Shown here one piece after another: positions 14,115-21,798 of a stretch of 23,482 nucleotides of DNA. The notes under the pieces were generated by a model. It was not told the DNA's origin. It saw only the letters and a program-made list of their open reading frames with translations, and did no database searches. Position numbers and translations under genes: made by a program. Numbering within the stretch: the first letter of the stretch is position 1; every line of letters begins with the position of its first letter. The DNA is taken from NCBI GenBank assembly GCA_050261415.1, contig JBLNDG010000107.1, positions 1 to 23,482 of the forward strand, in the 5' to 3' direction. Source of the DNA: JBLNDG01 sp050261415. GTDB lineage: Bacteria; Bacillota; Clostridia; Lutisporales; Lutisporaceae.

Positions 14115-14615
14115 CTAGCCTATTATCTCATCTACGCTTTTGCCTCTAAGTTTTGCAACTTCTTCAGCTGTCTTAAGTGAGGCAAGACCCTCTATTGTAG
14201 CATTTACCATGTTCCTTGGATTGTTTGATCTTAAGGATTTTGTTCTTATATCCTTTATTCCGGCAAGCTCGAGTACTGCACGGGCAGGTCCTCCAGCTAT
14301 AACTCCAGTACCTTCTACAGCAGGCATCAGGAGTACTGTACCGGAGCCTGATTTGCCAGTAACCTCATGAGGTATTGTAGTACCAACGATAGGTACTTTT
14401 ATGAGGTTCTTCTTTGCATCTTCAATGCCTTTTCTTATTGCTTCAGGTATTTCAACTGATTTACCAGTGCCGACTCCAACGTAACCGTTCAAGTCACCAA
14501 CAACAACAATAGCACTGAATCTAAAGTTTCTACCACCTTTAACAACCTTAGCAACTCTATTTATTGCAACAACCTTCTCTTTAAGGTCAAGTTTGCTTGC
14601 ATCTATTGGCTGCAT
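14115..14615 (-). CDS. rpsE: 30S ribosomal protein S5
   Basis: S5 is at the mRNA entry and takes part in decoding accuracy. The 166-aa protein has the N-terminal double-stranded RNA-binding fold (LKEKVVAINRVAKVVKGGRNFRFSAIVVVGD) with the VKGGR loop, whose changes alter fidelity and spectinomycin response in E. coli, and the C-terminal domain with GTTIPHEVTGKSGSGTVLLMPAVEGTGVIAGG. It ends AKLRGKSVDEIIG. A GGGAGGG site precedes the ATG; 19 nt after rplR. Confidence 0.98.
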   Translation of the reverse strand: MQPIDASKLDLKEKVVAINRVAKVVKGGRNFRFSAIVVVGDLNGYVGVGTGKSVEIPEAIRKGIEDAKKNLIKVPIVGTTIPHEVTGKSGSGTVLLMPAVEGTGVIAGGPARAVLELAGIKDIRTKSLRSNNPRNMVNATIEGLASLKTAEEVAKLRGKSVDEIIG

Positions 14616-14634
14616 TTATTTCCCTCCCTTATAA

Positions 14635-15003
14635 CTAGAATTCCAATCCGGCTTCTCTTGCTGCATCAGCGAGTTCCTTAACTCTTCCGTGATATATATA
14701 TCCGCCTCTATCAAAAACCACTTGCTTTATACCTGCTTCAAGTGCTCTCTTGGCTATCAATTCTCCGACAGCTTTCGCTGATTCCTTGTTTCCGCCGTGA
14801 TTCACCTTGTCCTTTAACTCTTTATCCAGAGTTGAGGCTGATACTAAAGTAACTCCCTTTTCGTCATCAATGACTTGTGCATATATGTTATTAAGGCTTC
14901 TGTAAACATTTAATCTTGGTCTTTCAGTTGTGCCCTGAAGCTTCTTTCTCATACGCAAGTGTCTCTTAAGCCTTCCACTATTTTTACTTTCTTTAGTTAT
15001 CAC
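14635..15003 (-). CDS. rplR: 50S ribosomal protein L18
   Basis: L18 binds 5S rRNA in the central protuberance. The 122-aa protein has a basic N-terminus (SGRLKRHLRMRKKLQGTTERPRLNVYRSLNNIYAQVIDD) and the family end FDRGGYIYHGRVKELADAAREAGLEF. The start is GTG at 15003, with AGGGGTG about 7 nt upstream; no closer ATG gives a full N-terminus. Confidence 0.97.
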   Translation of the reverse strand: MITKESKNSGRLKRHLRMRKKLQGTTERPRLNVYRSLNNIYAQVIDDEKGVTLVSASTLDKELKDKVNHGGNKESAKAVGELIAKRALEAGIKQVVFDRGGYIYHGRVKELADAAREAGLEF

Positions 15004-15024
15004 CCTTTGTCACCCCTTTGCTAT

Positions 15025-15567
15025 TTATTTCTTACCAGTTTTACCTTCTTTACGTCTGATTACTTCATCAGCGTATTTGATACCTTTTCCCAAGTATGGC
15101 TCCGGCTTTCTTACCGCTCTGATGTTTGCAGCATGAATACCGACTATCTCTTTGTCGGCGCCCTTAACCACTATTCTGTTAGGGGTTGGTACTTCGGTTG
15201 TTATCCCGGCCGGATCTTCCATTTCTACAGGATGGGAATAACCCATTGTCAGCGTCAGCTTTTTGCCTGCCTTCGCAGCTCTGTAACCTACGCCGTTTAT
15301 ATCAAGTGCCTTCTCAAATCCTTTAGAAACACCTTCAACCATGTTGTTTATGAGAGCCCTTGTAAGTCCGTGTAATGCTCTGTGCATTTTCTCATCGGAA
15401 GGCCTCTTCACCAAAATTTTACCATCTTCTATTGATATCTGCATATCTTCATGCATCTTCTTAACAAGCTGGCCCTTGGGACCTTTTACTGTGACTGTAT
15501 TGTCATCAGCTATTTTTACATCAACTCCCTGAGGAATTGTAACAGGTAATTTTCCTATACGTGACAT
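15025..15567 (-). CDS. rplF: 50S ribosomal protein L6
   Basis: The 180-aa protein has two related domains; it lies at the base of the L7/L12 stalk near the sarcin-ricin loop and is where translation factors dock. It begins MSRIGKLPVTIPQGVDV, and the C-terminal domain carries EPYLGKGIKYADEVIRRKEGKTGKK, the family signature. The start is ATG with AGGAGG at normal spacing, 27 nt after rpsH. Confidence 0.98.
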   Translation of the reverse strand: MSRIGKLPVTIPQGVDVKIADDNTVTVKGPKGQLVKKMHEDMQISIEDGKILVKRPSDEKMHRALHGLTRALINNMVEGVSKGFEKALDINGVGYRAAKAGKKLTLTMGYSHPVEMEDPAGITTEVPTPNRIVVKGADKEIVGIHAANIRAVRKPEPYLGKGIKYADEVIRRKEGKTGKK

Positions 15568-15594
15568 GCTTGCACCTCCTCTATACGAAAGATT

Positions 15595-15993
15595 TTACCA
15601 AACGTAGCAAAGCACTTCTCCGCCAACACCCTGGAGTCTTGCAGCCTTATCAGTCATAATTCCCTTTGATGTTGAAATGATTGCTATTCCCAATCCTCCA
15701 AGTACCTTTGGTACATCTTCATTCTTTGCATATACTTTTAATCCTGGTTTGCTTATTCTCTTAAGTCCAGTTATAACCTTCTGCTTGTTTGATCCATATT
15801 TAAGGCTAATCCTTATTGTGCTCTTGCTCCCGTCCTCAATTACCTCGTAGCCTTTAATATACCCTTCATCAAGCAATATTTGCGCAATAGCCTTTTTTAT
15901 ATTGGAAGCAGGAACATCAACAGTTTCGTGTCTAACCGTATTGGCATTCCTGATTCTAGTAAGCATATCAGCAATTGGATCACTTGTAACCAT
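15595..15993 (-). CDS. rpsH: 30S ribosomal protein S8
   Basis: S8 binds the 16S central domain and represses the spc operon in E. coli. From the ATG at 15993 it is 132 aa, starting MVTSDPIADMLTRIRNAN, the usual form; GIAIISTSKGIMTDKAARLQGVGGEVLCYVW is the conserved C-terminus. The frame is open to a further ATG at 16062, but AGGGAGG stands 8 nt before 15993 and the extra 23 residues are not L/S8-like and lie over a hairpin. The 139-nt spacer from rpsN is long for this array. Confidence 0.97.
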   Translation of the reverse strand: MVTSDPIADMLTRIRNANTVRHETVDVPASNIKKAIAQILLDEGYIKGYEVIEDGSKSTIRISLKYGSNKQKVITGLKRISKPGLKVYAKNEDVPKVLGGLGIAIISTSKGIMTDKAARLQGVGGEVLCYVW

Positions 15994-16021
15994 TAATCTT
16001 AACCTCCCTTTTACCGTAATC

Positions 16022-16062
16022 AATGGACATTCTGTCGCTTCCGTCCATTTAGTGCTCAGCAC
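16022..16062 (-). promoter_or_regulatory. Two hairpins upstream of rpsH
   Basis: In plus coordinates a 7-bp stem AATGGAC/GTCCATT (16022-16028 with 16043-16049, 14-nt loop) lies next to a 4-bp hairpin GTGC-TCA-GCAC (16052-16062). They are within the rpsN-rpsH spacer and end about 20 nt before the rpsH ribosome binding site. No T run follows. The site could be an S8 target or an RNA-processing site; I see no proof of either. Confidence 0.45.
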
Positions 16063-16132
16063 CTTAGGTTATTGACTCAAATCTTGTCTTATATATACTA
16101 TGGCATCTTCTGCAAGACACCGATCTATAATC

Positions 16133-16318
16133 TTACCAGCTTGCCTTTTTAACGCCTGGTATTTGTCCCTTATAAGCCAGTTCTCTAAAGCAGATACGGC
16201 AGATACCATACTTTCTCAAATAAGCATGAGGTCTTCCACATATCTTACATCTGGTATATGCTCTGGTCTTATACTTTGGAGCTGCCTGCTGCTTTAATAC
16301 CATTGATTTTTTAGCCAC
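16133..16318 (-). CDS. rpsN: 30S ribosomal protein S14 type Z (zinc-binding)
   Basis: The 61-aa protein is the short zinc form of S14, with C24, C27, C40 and C43 (CKICGRPHAYLRKYGICRIC) and the family end GQIPGVKKASW. It belongs to the 30S head. The start is GTG at 16318, with AAGGAGG at 7 nt. The longer zinc-free paralogue made under zinc limitation in some Firmicutes is not in this window. Confidence 0.97.
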   Translation of the reverse strand: MAKKSMVLKQQAAPKYKTRAYTRCKICGRPHAYLRKYGICRICFRELAYKGQIPGVKKASW

Positions 16319-16347
16319 AATTTTACCTCCTTCGCAAAGTTTATCTA

Positions 16348-16887
16348 CTAGCTTGCATAAGGCATTCCGAGGAGCCTCAGAAGTTCTCTTGCTTCCTCAT
16401 CTGTCTTGGCTGTGGTTACGAATATTATATCCATACCCCTTGTCTTGTCAACTTTGTCAATTTCTATTTCAGGGAATATGAGCTGTTCTTTAACACCGAG
16501 AGCATAGTTCCCTCTTCCGTCAAAAGCCTTCGGTGATACTCCTCTGAAGTCTCTAACTCTTGGAAGAGCTATATTTAAAAGCTTATCAACGAATTCGAAC
16601 ATTTTGTCTCCACGTAAGGTAACCTTTGCTCCGATTGACATGCCCTTTCTTACCTTAAACGCCGCAACCGATTTCTTAGCTTTCGTAACAACGGGTTTCT
16701 GTCCTGTTATTGTAGCCAAGTCGGAAACTGCTGCATCCAGGCCTTTGGCATTATCCTTAGTATCTCCTAAACCCATATTTATTACTACTTTTTCAAGTTT
16801 TGGAATCTGCATCACACTACTATATTGGAACTTCTGCATCAGCGCAGGAGCAACTTCATTCAGGTATTTGTCTTTCAGTCTGGCCAT
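16348..16887 (-). CDS. rplE: 50S ribosomal protein L5
   Basis: L5 binds 5S rRNA and contacts the P-site tRNA and S13 from the central protuberance. The 179-aa protein is full length: RLKDKYLNEVAPALMQKFQYSSVMQIPKLEKVVINMGLG, TGQKPVVTKAKKSVAAFKVRKGMSIGAKVTLRG, and TTAKTDEEARELLRLLGMPY at the end. It follows rplX by 27 nt, with a GGGAGG site and an ATG start. Confidence 0.98.
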   Translation of the reverse strand: MARLKDKYLNEVAPALMQKFQYSSVMQIPKLEKVVINMGLGDTKDNAKGLDAAVSDLATITGQKPVVTKAKKSVAAFKVRKGMSIGAKVTLRGDKMFEFVDKLLNIALPRVRDFRGVSPKAFDGRGNYALGVKEQLIFPEIEIDKVDKTRGMDIIFVTTAKTDEEARELLRLLGMPYAS

Positions 16888-16914
16888 TTCTTGTTTACCT
16901 CCCTTCAGAGATTA

Positions 16915-17250
16915 TTAATCCAATATTTCACCGCAAGACTTGCAGTATCTTACTTTTGTATTATCTTCGAGCACTCTGTGTCCAATTCTTACACCCTTTT
17001 TGCATTTTTCACACCAAGGCATAACCTTTGAACTGAAAATAGGTGACTCCTGATGTATTATACCGCCCTGCTGCATGTTCTTACCCGGTTTCTTATGCTT
17101 TACACTCATGTTTACGCCTTCAACTACGACCTTCTGCTCCTGTGGTAAAGCAATCAATACCTTTGCTTTCTTGCCCTTATCTTTACCGGAGATTACAACA
17201 ACTGTATCTCCCTTTTTAATTGACAGTCTTCTTGTTTCTGTATTTGCCAT
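16915..17250 (-). CDS. rplX: 50S ribosomal protein L24, with C-terminal zinc ribbon
   Basis: L24 is an assembly initiator at the tunnel exit. The 111-aa protein has the KOW domain at about residues 9-40 (LSIKKGDTVVVISGKDKGKKAKVL) and NMSVKHKKPGKNMQQGGIIHQESPI. The C-terminal part has two CxxC pairs, C80/C83 and C103/C106, likely to bind zinc; many L24 proteins keep only some of these. Gap to rplN is 15 nt; ATG start with GGGGAGG. Confidence 0.97.
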   Translation of the reverse strand: MANTETRRLSIKKGDTVVVISGKDKGKKAKVLIALPQEQKVVVEGVNMSVKHKKPGKNMQQGGIIHQESPIFSSKVMPWCEKCKKGVRIGHRVLEDNTKVRYCKSCGEILD

Positions 17251-17265
17251 TCAACACACCTCCCC

Positions 17266-17634
17266 TTAAAGCACTTCAGGTGCGAGGGATATTATTTTCA
17301 TAAAATCCTTATCACGAAGTTCTCTGGCAACAGGCCCGAATATACGGGTTCCTCTTGGCTGCTTGTCGTCTTTTATGATAACTGCTGCGTTGTCATCAAA
17401 TTTTATATAGCTTCCGTCAGGGCGTCTTAAGCCTTTTACCGACCTTACTATAACTGCTTTTACAACATCACCCTTTTTAACAACACCGCCTGGTGTTGCG
17501 TCTTTAACAGAAGCAACTATTATATCTCCAATGTTTCCATACTTTCTATTGGAACCGCCCATAACACGTATGCACAATAGTTCCTTTGCACCGGAATTAT
17601 CTGCTACGCTTAAGCGTGTTTCTTGTTGAATCAT
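17266..17634 (-). CDS. rplN: 50S ribosomal protein L14
   Basis: L14 forms intersubunit bridges with the 16S rRNA and is the docking place of the silencing factor RsfS. The 122-aa protein starts MIQQETRLSVADNSGAKELLCIRVMGGSNRKYGNIGDIIVASVKDATPGG and ends GPVARELRDKDFMKIISLAPEVL, both diagnostic. ATG start with AAAGGAGGG; 22 nt after rpsQ. Confidence 0.98.
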   Translation of the reverse strand: MIQQETRLSVADNSGAKELLCIRVMGGSNRKYGNIGDIIVASVKDATPGGVVKKGDVVKAVIVRSVKGLRRPDGSYIKFDDNAAVIIKDDKQPRGTRIFGPVARELRDKDFMKIISLAPEVL

Positions 17635-17656
17635 TCAAAACCCTCCTTTCGGAATT

Positions 17657-17911
17657 TTACTTAGCTCTCTCGATTATCTCAACAAGTCTCCATCTCTTTT
17701 CTCTACTAAGTGGTCTTGTTTCCATAATTCTTACTCTATCGCCAATTTTGCACTCGTTATTCTCATCGTGTGCCTTGAATTTTGTTGTTCTCTTCACTGA
17801 TTTACCATAAAGCGGATGTCTTACTAATGTTTCAATTGCAACAACAATTGTTTTGTCCATCTTGTCGCTTACAACTTTTCCGGTTCTAGTCTTTCTATAA
17901 TTTCTATCCAC
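17657..17911 (-). CDS. rpsQ: 30S ribosomal protein S17
   Basis: S17 is an OB-fold protein of the 30S body. The 84-aa protein contains RKTRTGKVVSDKMDKTIVVAIETLVRHPLYGK and the end IMETRPLSREKRWRLVEIIERAK. The start is GTG at 17911 with AGGAGG 7 nt upstream. It is 18 nt after rpmC. Confidence 0.98.
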   Translation of the reverse strand: MDRNYRKTRTGKVVSDKMDKTIVVAIETLVRHPLYGKSVKRTTKFKAHDENNECKIGDRVRIMETRPLSREKRWRLVEIIERAK

Positions 17912-17929
17912 GTTTAAACCTCCTTCTTC

Positions 17930-18136
17930 TTACTTAGCCTCAACTGACTTGAGTTCTTTTTCTCTAAGGATGGTTTTTATTCTAGCAATAGATTTCTTTA
18001 CGTCCTGAACCCTCATTGGGTTTTCAAGCTGTCCGGTTGCCATCTGAAATCTAAGATTAAAAAGCTCTCCTTTTAATTCAACTAGCTTCTGTTCCAATTC
18101 GTTTACTGATAATTCTCGAATCTTGTTAGCTTTCAT
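17930..18136 (-). CDS. rpmC: 50S ribosomal protein L29
   Basis: L29 is a helical hairpin at the tunnel exit, next to L23. With the ATG at 18136 it is 68 aa (MKANKIRELSVNELEQKLVELKGELFNLRFQMATGQLENPMRVQDVKKSIARIKTIL), the usual form, and overlaps the end of rplP by 11 nt. The start is not certain: the only clear ribosome binding site (GAGG) is 15 nt before this ATG but 6 nt before an in-frame TTG at 18148 and 9 nt before a GTG at 18145, which would add four or three residues. Coupling to rplP could explain the ATG. Confidence 0.93.
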   Translation of the reverse strand: MKANKIRELSVNELEQKLVELKGELFNLRFQMATGQLENPMRVQDVKKSIARIKTILREKELKSVEAK

Positions 18137-18569
18137 TTGCTTCACCAACCATTTCCTCAGTTTCCTGGCGGGTTACAAACTTACACCTGATCGGAAGCTT
18201 ATGCATAGCAAGTCTTAGTGCCTCTCTAGCAGTTTCTTCCTCAACACCCGCAATCTCAAATAACACTCTTCCCGGTTTTACAACTGCAACCCAGAATTCT
18301 GGTGCACCTTTACCGGAACCCATACGAGTTTCAGCAGGTTTCTGTGTAACTGGTTTATCCGGGAATATTTTTATCCAAATCTTACCGCCTCTTTTTGTAT
18401 ATCTTGTCATTGCCTGTCTGGCAGCCTCGATCTGGTTGCTTGATATCCAACCTGGTTCTGTAGCCTGAAGTCCGTATTCACCGTATGCAATAACATTTCC
18501 TCTTGTTGCTTTACCAGTCATTTTGCCTCTCATTTGCTTACGATGCTTTACTCTTTTTGGCATTAACAT
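18126..18569 (-). CDS. rplP: 50S ribosomal protein L16
   Basis: L16 shapes the A-site tRNA path in the large subunit. The 147-aa protein starts MLMPKRVKHRKQMRGKMTGKA, the standard Firmicutes form, and has the ETRMGSGKG loop (R82), the position hydroxylated in E. coli L16. The GGAGGAG site is 7 nt before the first ATG, favouring it over a second ATG two codons on. The start overlaps the rpsC stop by one base (TAATG). Confidence 0.98.
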   Translation of the reverse strand: MLMPKRVKHRKQMRGKMTGKATRGNVIAYGEYGLQATEPGWISSNQIEAARQAMTRYTKRGGKIWIKIFPDKPVTQKPAETRMGSGKGAPEFWVAVVKPGRVLFEIAGVEEETAREALRLAMHKLPIRCKFVTRQETEEMVGEANES

Positions 18570-19267
18570 TATGCTTCTCCTCCTTCCGTAACTGCTGTAT
18601 TCAGATTAGCCTGCTCGTTAACACGAGTTTTGGCTTCTGGAAGAACCTCCCCTTTATATATCCAGACCTTAACACCTATACGTCCATAGGTTGTGTGTGC
18701 TTCTGCAAATCCGTAATCTATGTCAGCTCTTAAAGTCTGTAGAGGAATTGTTCCTTCACGGTACCATTCGCTTCTGGCAATTTCTGCGCCACCGAGTCTA
18801 CCGGAGCACATACTCTTTATACCCTTAGCTCCTGCTCTCATTGTCCTCTGCATTGACTGCTTCATTGCCCTTCTGAATGAAATTCTCTTTTCAAGCTGTG
18901 CAGCTATATTTTCAGCTACAAGCTGTGCATCCATTTCGGGCACCTTGATTTCCGATATATTTATTGAAACACTCTTGTTGTTTGTGAGCTTTTCCATATC
19001 TTTTCTAAGCTCTTCTATGCCGCTTCCGCCTTTTCCTATTACCATACCCGGCTTAGCAACATGGATGTTAACCTTTATTTTCCCAGCGGTTCTTTCTATT
19101 TCAATTTTTGAAACCCCAGCCGCATAAAGCTTGGACTTCAGAAACTCTCTTATTTTGTTATCTTCTACAAGAAAATCTGAAAAGTTCTTATCGTCTGCAT
19201 ACCATTTTGTATCCCAATCCTTGATGACACCAACTCTAAGTCCATGTGGATTTACCTTTTGGCCCAC
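18569..19267 (-). CDS. rpsC: 30S ribosomal protein S3
   Basis: S3 lines the mRNA entry tunnel and has helicase-related function with S4 and S5. The 232-aa protein has the N-terminal MGQKVNPHGLRVGVIKDWDTKWYADDKNF, a type II KH domain (about residues 39-110, with the loop PGMVIGKGGSGIEELR) and a C-terminal domain with RAGAKGIKSMCSGRLGGAEIARSEW. The start is GTG, with AAGGAGGG 6 nt before it. Acidic, divergent C-terminal tail, as usual. Confidence 0.98.
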   Translation of the reverse strand: MGQKVNPHGLRVGVIKDWDTKWYADDKNFSDFLVEDNKIREFLKSKLYAAGVSKIEIERTAGKIKVNIHVAKPGMVIGKGGSGIEELRKDMEKLTNNKSVSINISEIKVPEMDAQLVAENIAAQLEKRISFRRAMKQSMQRTMRAGAKGIKSMCSGRLGGAEIARSEWYREGTIPLQTLRADIDYGFAEAHTTYGRIGVKVWIYKGEVLPEAKTRVNEQANLNTAVTEGGEA

Positions 19268-19281
19268 TTAAATCCCTCCTT

Positions 19282-19617
19282 TTACTCTTTTTCCTTAACT
19301 GCCAAAGTAATATGGCTAGTTCTCTTGAGGATTCTCACGCCACGGCCCATTGCCCTTGCCATAAATCTCTTGAGTGTTGGTCCCTGGGTGGCATAAACCT
19401 CCGATATATAAAGTTTATCAACATTCATACCATGATTGTTTTCAGCGTTTGCCACTGCTGATTTAAGTAGCTTTTCCAATACCGCTGATGCAGATTTTGG
19501 TGTGTATCTTAAAATCGCAAAGGCTTCTGAAACCTTCTTACCCCTGATCAGATCTATAACTATATTAACCTTTCTCGAGGATATTCTAACGTACTTAGCT
19601 ATAGCTCTTGCTTCCAC
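19282..19617 (-). CDS. rplV: 50S ribosomal protein L22
   Basis: L22 reaches into the peptide exit tunnel with its beta hairpin, the site of macrolide-resistance changes. The chosen start is GTG at 19617, giving 111 aa beginning (M)EARAIAKYVRISSRKVNIVIDLIRGKKVSEAF, the family N-terminus; AGGAGG lies 7 nt upstream. A GTG at 19647 is in frame and would add ten residues, but they overlap the ribosome binding site. The hairpin segment GPTLKRFMARAMGRGVRILKRTSHITL is intact. Confidence 0.96.
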   Translation of the reverse strand: MEARAIAKYVRISSRKVNIVIDLIRGKKVSEAFAILRYTPKSASAVLEKLLKSAVANAENNHGMNVDKLYISEVYATQGPTLKRFMARAMGRGVRILKRTSHITLAVKEKE

Positions 19618-19672
19618 AGGATAACCTCCTTCCGTATTATCGCTCACCTATATTTTAAAATGTGAGTAATTT

Positions 19673-19957
19673 TTATTTCAGAGCTGTTGACCTTTCTGTG
19701 TGATGTCCATGTCCTCTAAATGTCCTGGTTGGTGCGAACTCACCCAGCTTGTGGCCAACCATATCTTCGGTAATATATACCGGAACATGCTTTCTGCCAT
19801 CATAAACGGCAATTGTATGTCCTACCATTTCCGGAAATATTGTTGAGCTTCTTGACCAGGTCTTGAGCACAACCTTCTTGTTGCTCTTATTCATATCTAT
19901 AATTTTCTTCAATAACTTTTCATCAACATAAGGTCCTTTTTTTGTAGATCGGCTCAT
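19673..19957 (-). CDS. rpsS: 30S ribosomal protein S19
   Basis: S19 in the 30S head bridges to L5 and S13. From the ATG at 19957 it is 94 aa, starting MSRSTKKGPYVDEKLLKKI and containing VGHTIAVYDGRKHVPVYITEDMVGHKLGEFAPTRTFRGH. AAAGGAGG is 7 nt before this ATG; an in-frame ATG at 19975 lies upstream of the ribosome binding site and is rejected. Confidence 0.98.
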   Translation of the reverse strand: MSRSTKKGPYVDEKLLKKIIDMNKSNKKVVLKTWSRSSTIFPEMVGHTIAVYDGRKHVPVYITEDMVGHKLGEFAPTRTFRGHGHHTERSTALK

Positions 19958-19993
19958 TGAATAGCCTCCTTTCATAAGATGTAGCGTTAAGCT

Positions 19994-20827
19994 TTACTTA
20001 TCGTTTCTTCTCTTAACTATGAACTTGCTGGAAGATTTCTTCTTGTTTCTTGTCTTGTAACCAAGTGTCGGTTTACCCCAAGGAGTAACAGGTCCTGGTC
20101 TTCCTATTGGCGACCTACCTTCACCACCACCGTGAGGATGATCAACCGGGTTCATTACGGAACCTCTGACAGTTGGTCTCCAACCCATGTGTCTAACTCT
20201 TCCTGCGCTACCCAGTCTTATGTTTTCGTGCTCCAGGTTTCCAACCTGACCGATTGTTGCTTTACATTCAAGTCTTACCATTCTAACTTCATTGGATGGT
20301 AATCTTACCTGTGCATAATCTCCTTCTTTAGCCATCAGCTGAGCGGAGTTGCCTGCAGCCCTAACCAGCTGTGCACCCTTGCCTGCCTTAAGCTCGATGT
20401 TGTGGATTACTGTACCTACAGGAATGTTTCTTAAAGGAAGCGTATTACCAACCTTTATATCTGCATTTTCTGATGAAATAACAGTATCACCAACATTAAG
20501 TCCGTTAGGAGCTATAATATATCTTTTTTCGCCGTCTGCATAATGCAGAAGTGCTATGTTCGCTGATCTGTTAGGATCATATTCGATTGATGCAACTGTT
20601 GCAGGAACATCAACCTTATCTCTTTTGAAATCGATAACTCTGTATTTTCTCTTGTGTCCGCCGCCTTGATGCCTAACGGTTATTTTACCGTAATTGTTTC
20701 TTCCAGCTTTACTTTTTAATATTTCAACCAGGGATTTCTCCGGTTCTGTTTTTGTTATTTCTTCAAAGGTTGAAACCGTCATGTTACGTCTAGCTGGAGA
20801 AGTCGGATTATACTTTTTTACTGCCAT
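19994..20827 (-). CDS. rplB: 50S ribosomal protein L2
   Basis: L2 is one of the core proteins for subunit association and peptidyl transfer. The 277-aa protein is complete: the N-terminal NYGKITVRHQGGGHKRKYRVIDFKR, two beta-barrel domains, and the C-terminal MNPVDHPHGGGEGRSPIGRPGPVTPWGKPTLGYKTRNKKKSS, with H230 in DHPHGGGEG at the site matching the essential E. coli histidine. ATG start with GGAGGAG; 18 nt before rpsS's spacer. Confidence 0.98.
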   Translation of the reverse strand: MAVKKYNPTSPARRNMTVSTFEEITKTEPEKSLVEILKSKAGRNNYGKITVRHQGGGHKRKYRVIDFKRDKVDVPATVASIEYDPNRSANIALLHYADGEKRYIIAPNGLNVGDTVISSENADIKVGNTLPLRNIPVGTVIHNIELKAGKGAQLVRAAGNSAQLMAKEGDYAQVRLPSNEVRMVRLECKATIGQVGNLEHENIRLGSAGRVRHMGWRPTVRGSVMNPVDHPHGGGEGRSPIGRPGPVTPWGKPTLGYKTRNKKKSSSKFIVKRRNDK

Positions 20828-20855
20828 TTTTTCTCCTCCTTTTTTCGCCTTACTT

Positions 20856-21143
20856 TTACAGTCCTTCGAAGAACTCGATGCCCTTGCTATCCTTTGTAAG
20901 TTTTACAATTGCTTTCTTGTAGCTGGGTCTTCTTCCTTCATATTTTCCCATTCTCTTCATTTTGCCCATGACTCTTACTGTATTAACCTTGTCAACTTTA
21001 ACTTTGAATACTTCTTCAACTGCATTTTTAATCTCAGTTTTATTGGCATTCACATCTACTATGAAGGTGTATTTCTTGTCTGCCATTTCGCTCATGCTTT
21101 TTTCGGTGATTACCGGTCTTCTGATTATATCGTAAGCATTCAT
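20856..21143 (-). CDS. rplW: 50S ribosomal protein L23
   Basis: L23 surrounds the tunnel exit and is the docking point of trigger factor and SRP. The 95-aa protein begins with MNAYDIIRRPVITEKSM and has KYTFIVDVNANKTEIKNAVEEVFKVKVDKVNTVRVMGKMKR, the family core. The ATG overlaps the rplD stop by one base (TAATG), and its GAGGAGG site is inside rplD, so translation is coupled. Confidence 0.98.
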   Translation of the reverse strand: MNAYDIIRRPVITEKSMSEMADKKYTFIVDVNANKTEIKNAVEEVFKVKVDKVNTVRVMGKMKRMGKYEGRRPSYKKAIVKLTKDSKGIEFFEGL

Positions 21144-21766
21144 TATGCATACACCTCCTCGACTTTTTTAACAGCATCCTTAGTGATTATAAACTTGTCA
21201 TAATTCAATATGTCATAAACATTCAATGTATTAACCAGTGTTGTCTTTATTCCCTCAATGTTTCTGGCTGACTTAATAACATTTTCATTGTTATCAGCAA
21301 GTACTATGAGAGTCTTGCTGTCTACCTTAAGGCTATCAAGCATGCCGACAACCTGTTTTGTCTTTGGTGCATCGAAGTTCAATTCATCAAGAACAACTAT
21401 GCTGTTGTCTGCAACCTTTGAGCTTAAAGCCGACTTCATTGCAATTCTCTTTATTTTCTTTGGTACCGAGTACCTGTAAGATCTTGGCTTTGGAGCGAAC
21501 ACTATGCCGCCGTGTGTCCACTGAGGCGATCTTATGCTTCCGTGTCTTGCTCTGCCTGTACCCTTTTGTCTCCAGGGCTTGATTCCTCCACCGCTTACCT
21601 CTGCTCTGGTAAGCGCTGATTGAGTTCCCTGCCTCTGATTTGCCAGGTACATTTTAACTACCTGGTGCATTGCTTCCACGTTAATGTTTGCACCAAATAT
21701 ATTTTCACTTAACTCAATTTCTCCAACTTGTTTGCCACTTACATTATAAAGTGCTACATTAGGCAT
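21143..21766 (-). CDS. rplD: 50S ribosomal protein L4
   Basis: L4 helps form the tunnel constriction and represses the S10 operon in E. coli. The 207-aa protein has the long extended loop (about residues 44-100) with RAEVSGGGIKPWRQKGTGRARHGSIRSPQWTHGGIVFAPKPR, the tunnel-lining part, and a globular C-terminal domain ending DAVKKVEEVYA. Whether it binds the rpsJ leader here is not known. AAGGAGG and ATG start; 32 nt after rplC. Confidence 0.98.
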   Translation of the reverse strand: MPNVALYNVSGKQVGEIELSENIFGANINVEAMHQVVKMYLANQRQGTQSALTRAEVSGGGIKPWRQKGTGRARHGSIRSPQWTHGGIVFAPKPRSYRYSVPKKIKRIAMKSALSSKVADNSIVVLDELNFDAPKTKQVVGMLDSLKVDSKTLIVLADNNENVIKSARNIEGIKTTLVNTLNVYDILNYDKFIITKDAVKKVEEVYA

Positions 21767-21798
21767 TTTACATCCTCCTTTCTACCCCGAACGCTTTA

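Noticed and set aside
15994..16062. Twenty-three extra N-terminal codons for S8
   Set aside because: They cover a hairpin and the ribosome binding site; S8 is normally about 132 aa starting at MVTSDPIADML.
19348..19360. CCATTGCCCTTGCC in rplV and CCATTGCCCAG in rplO as heptad units
   Set aside because: Both are single units inside conserved coding sequence (MARAMGRG of L22; NGE of L15), so they are chance matches.
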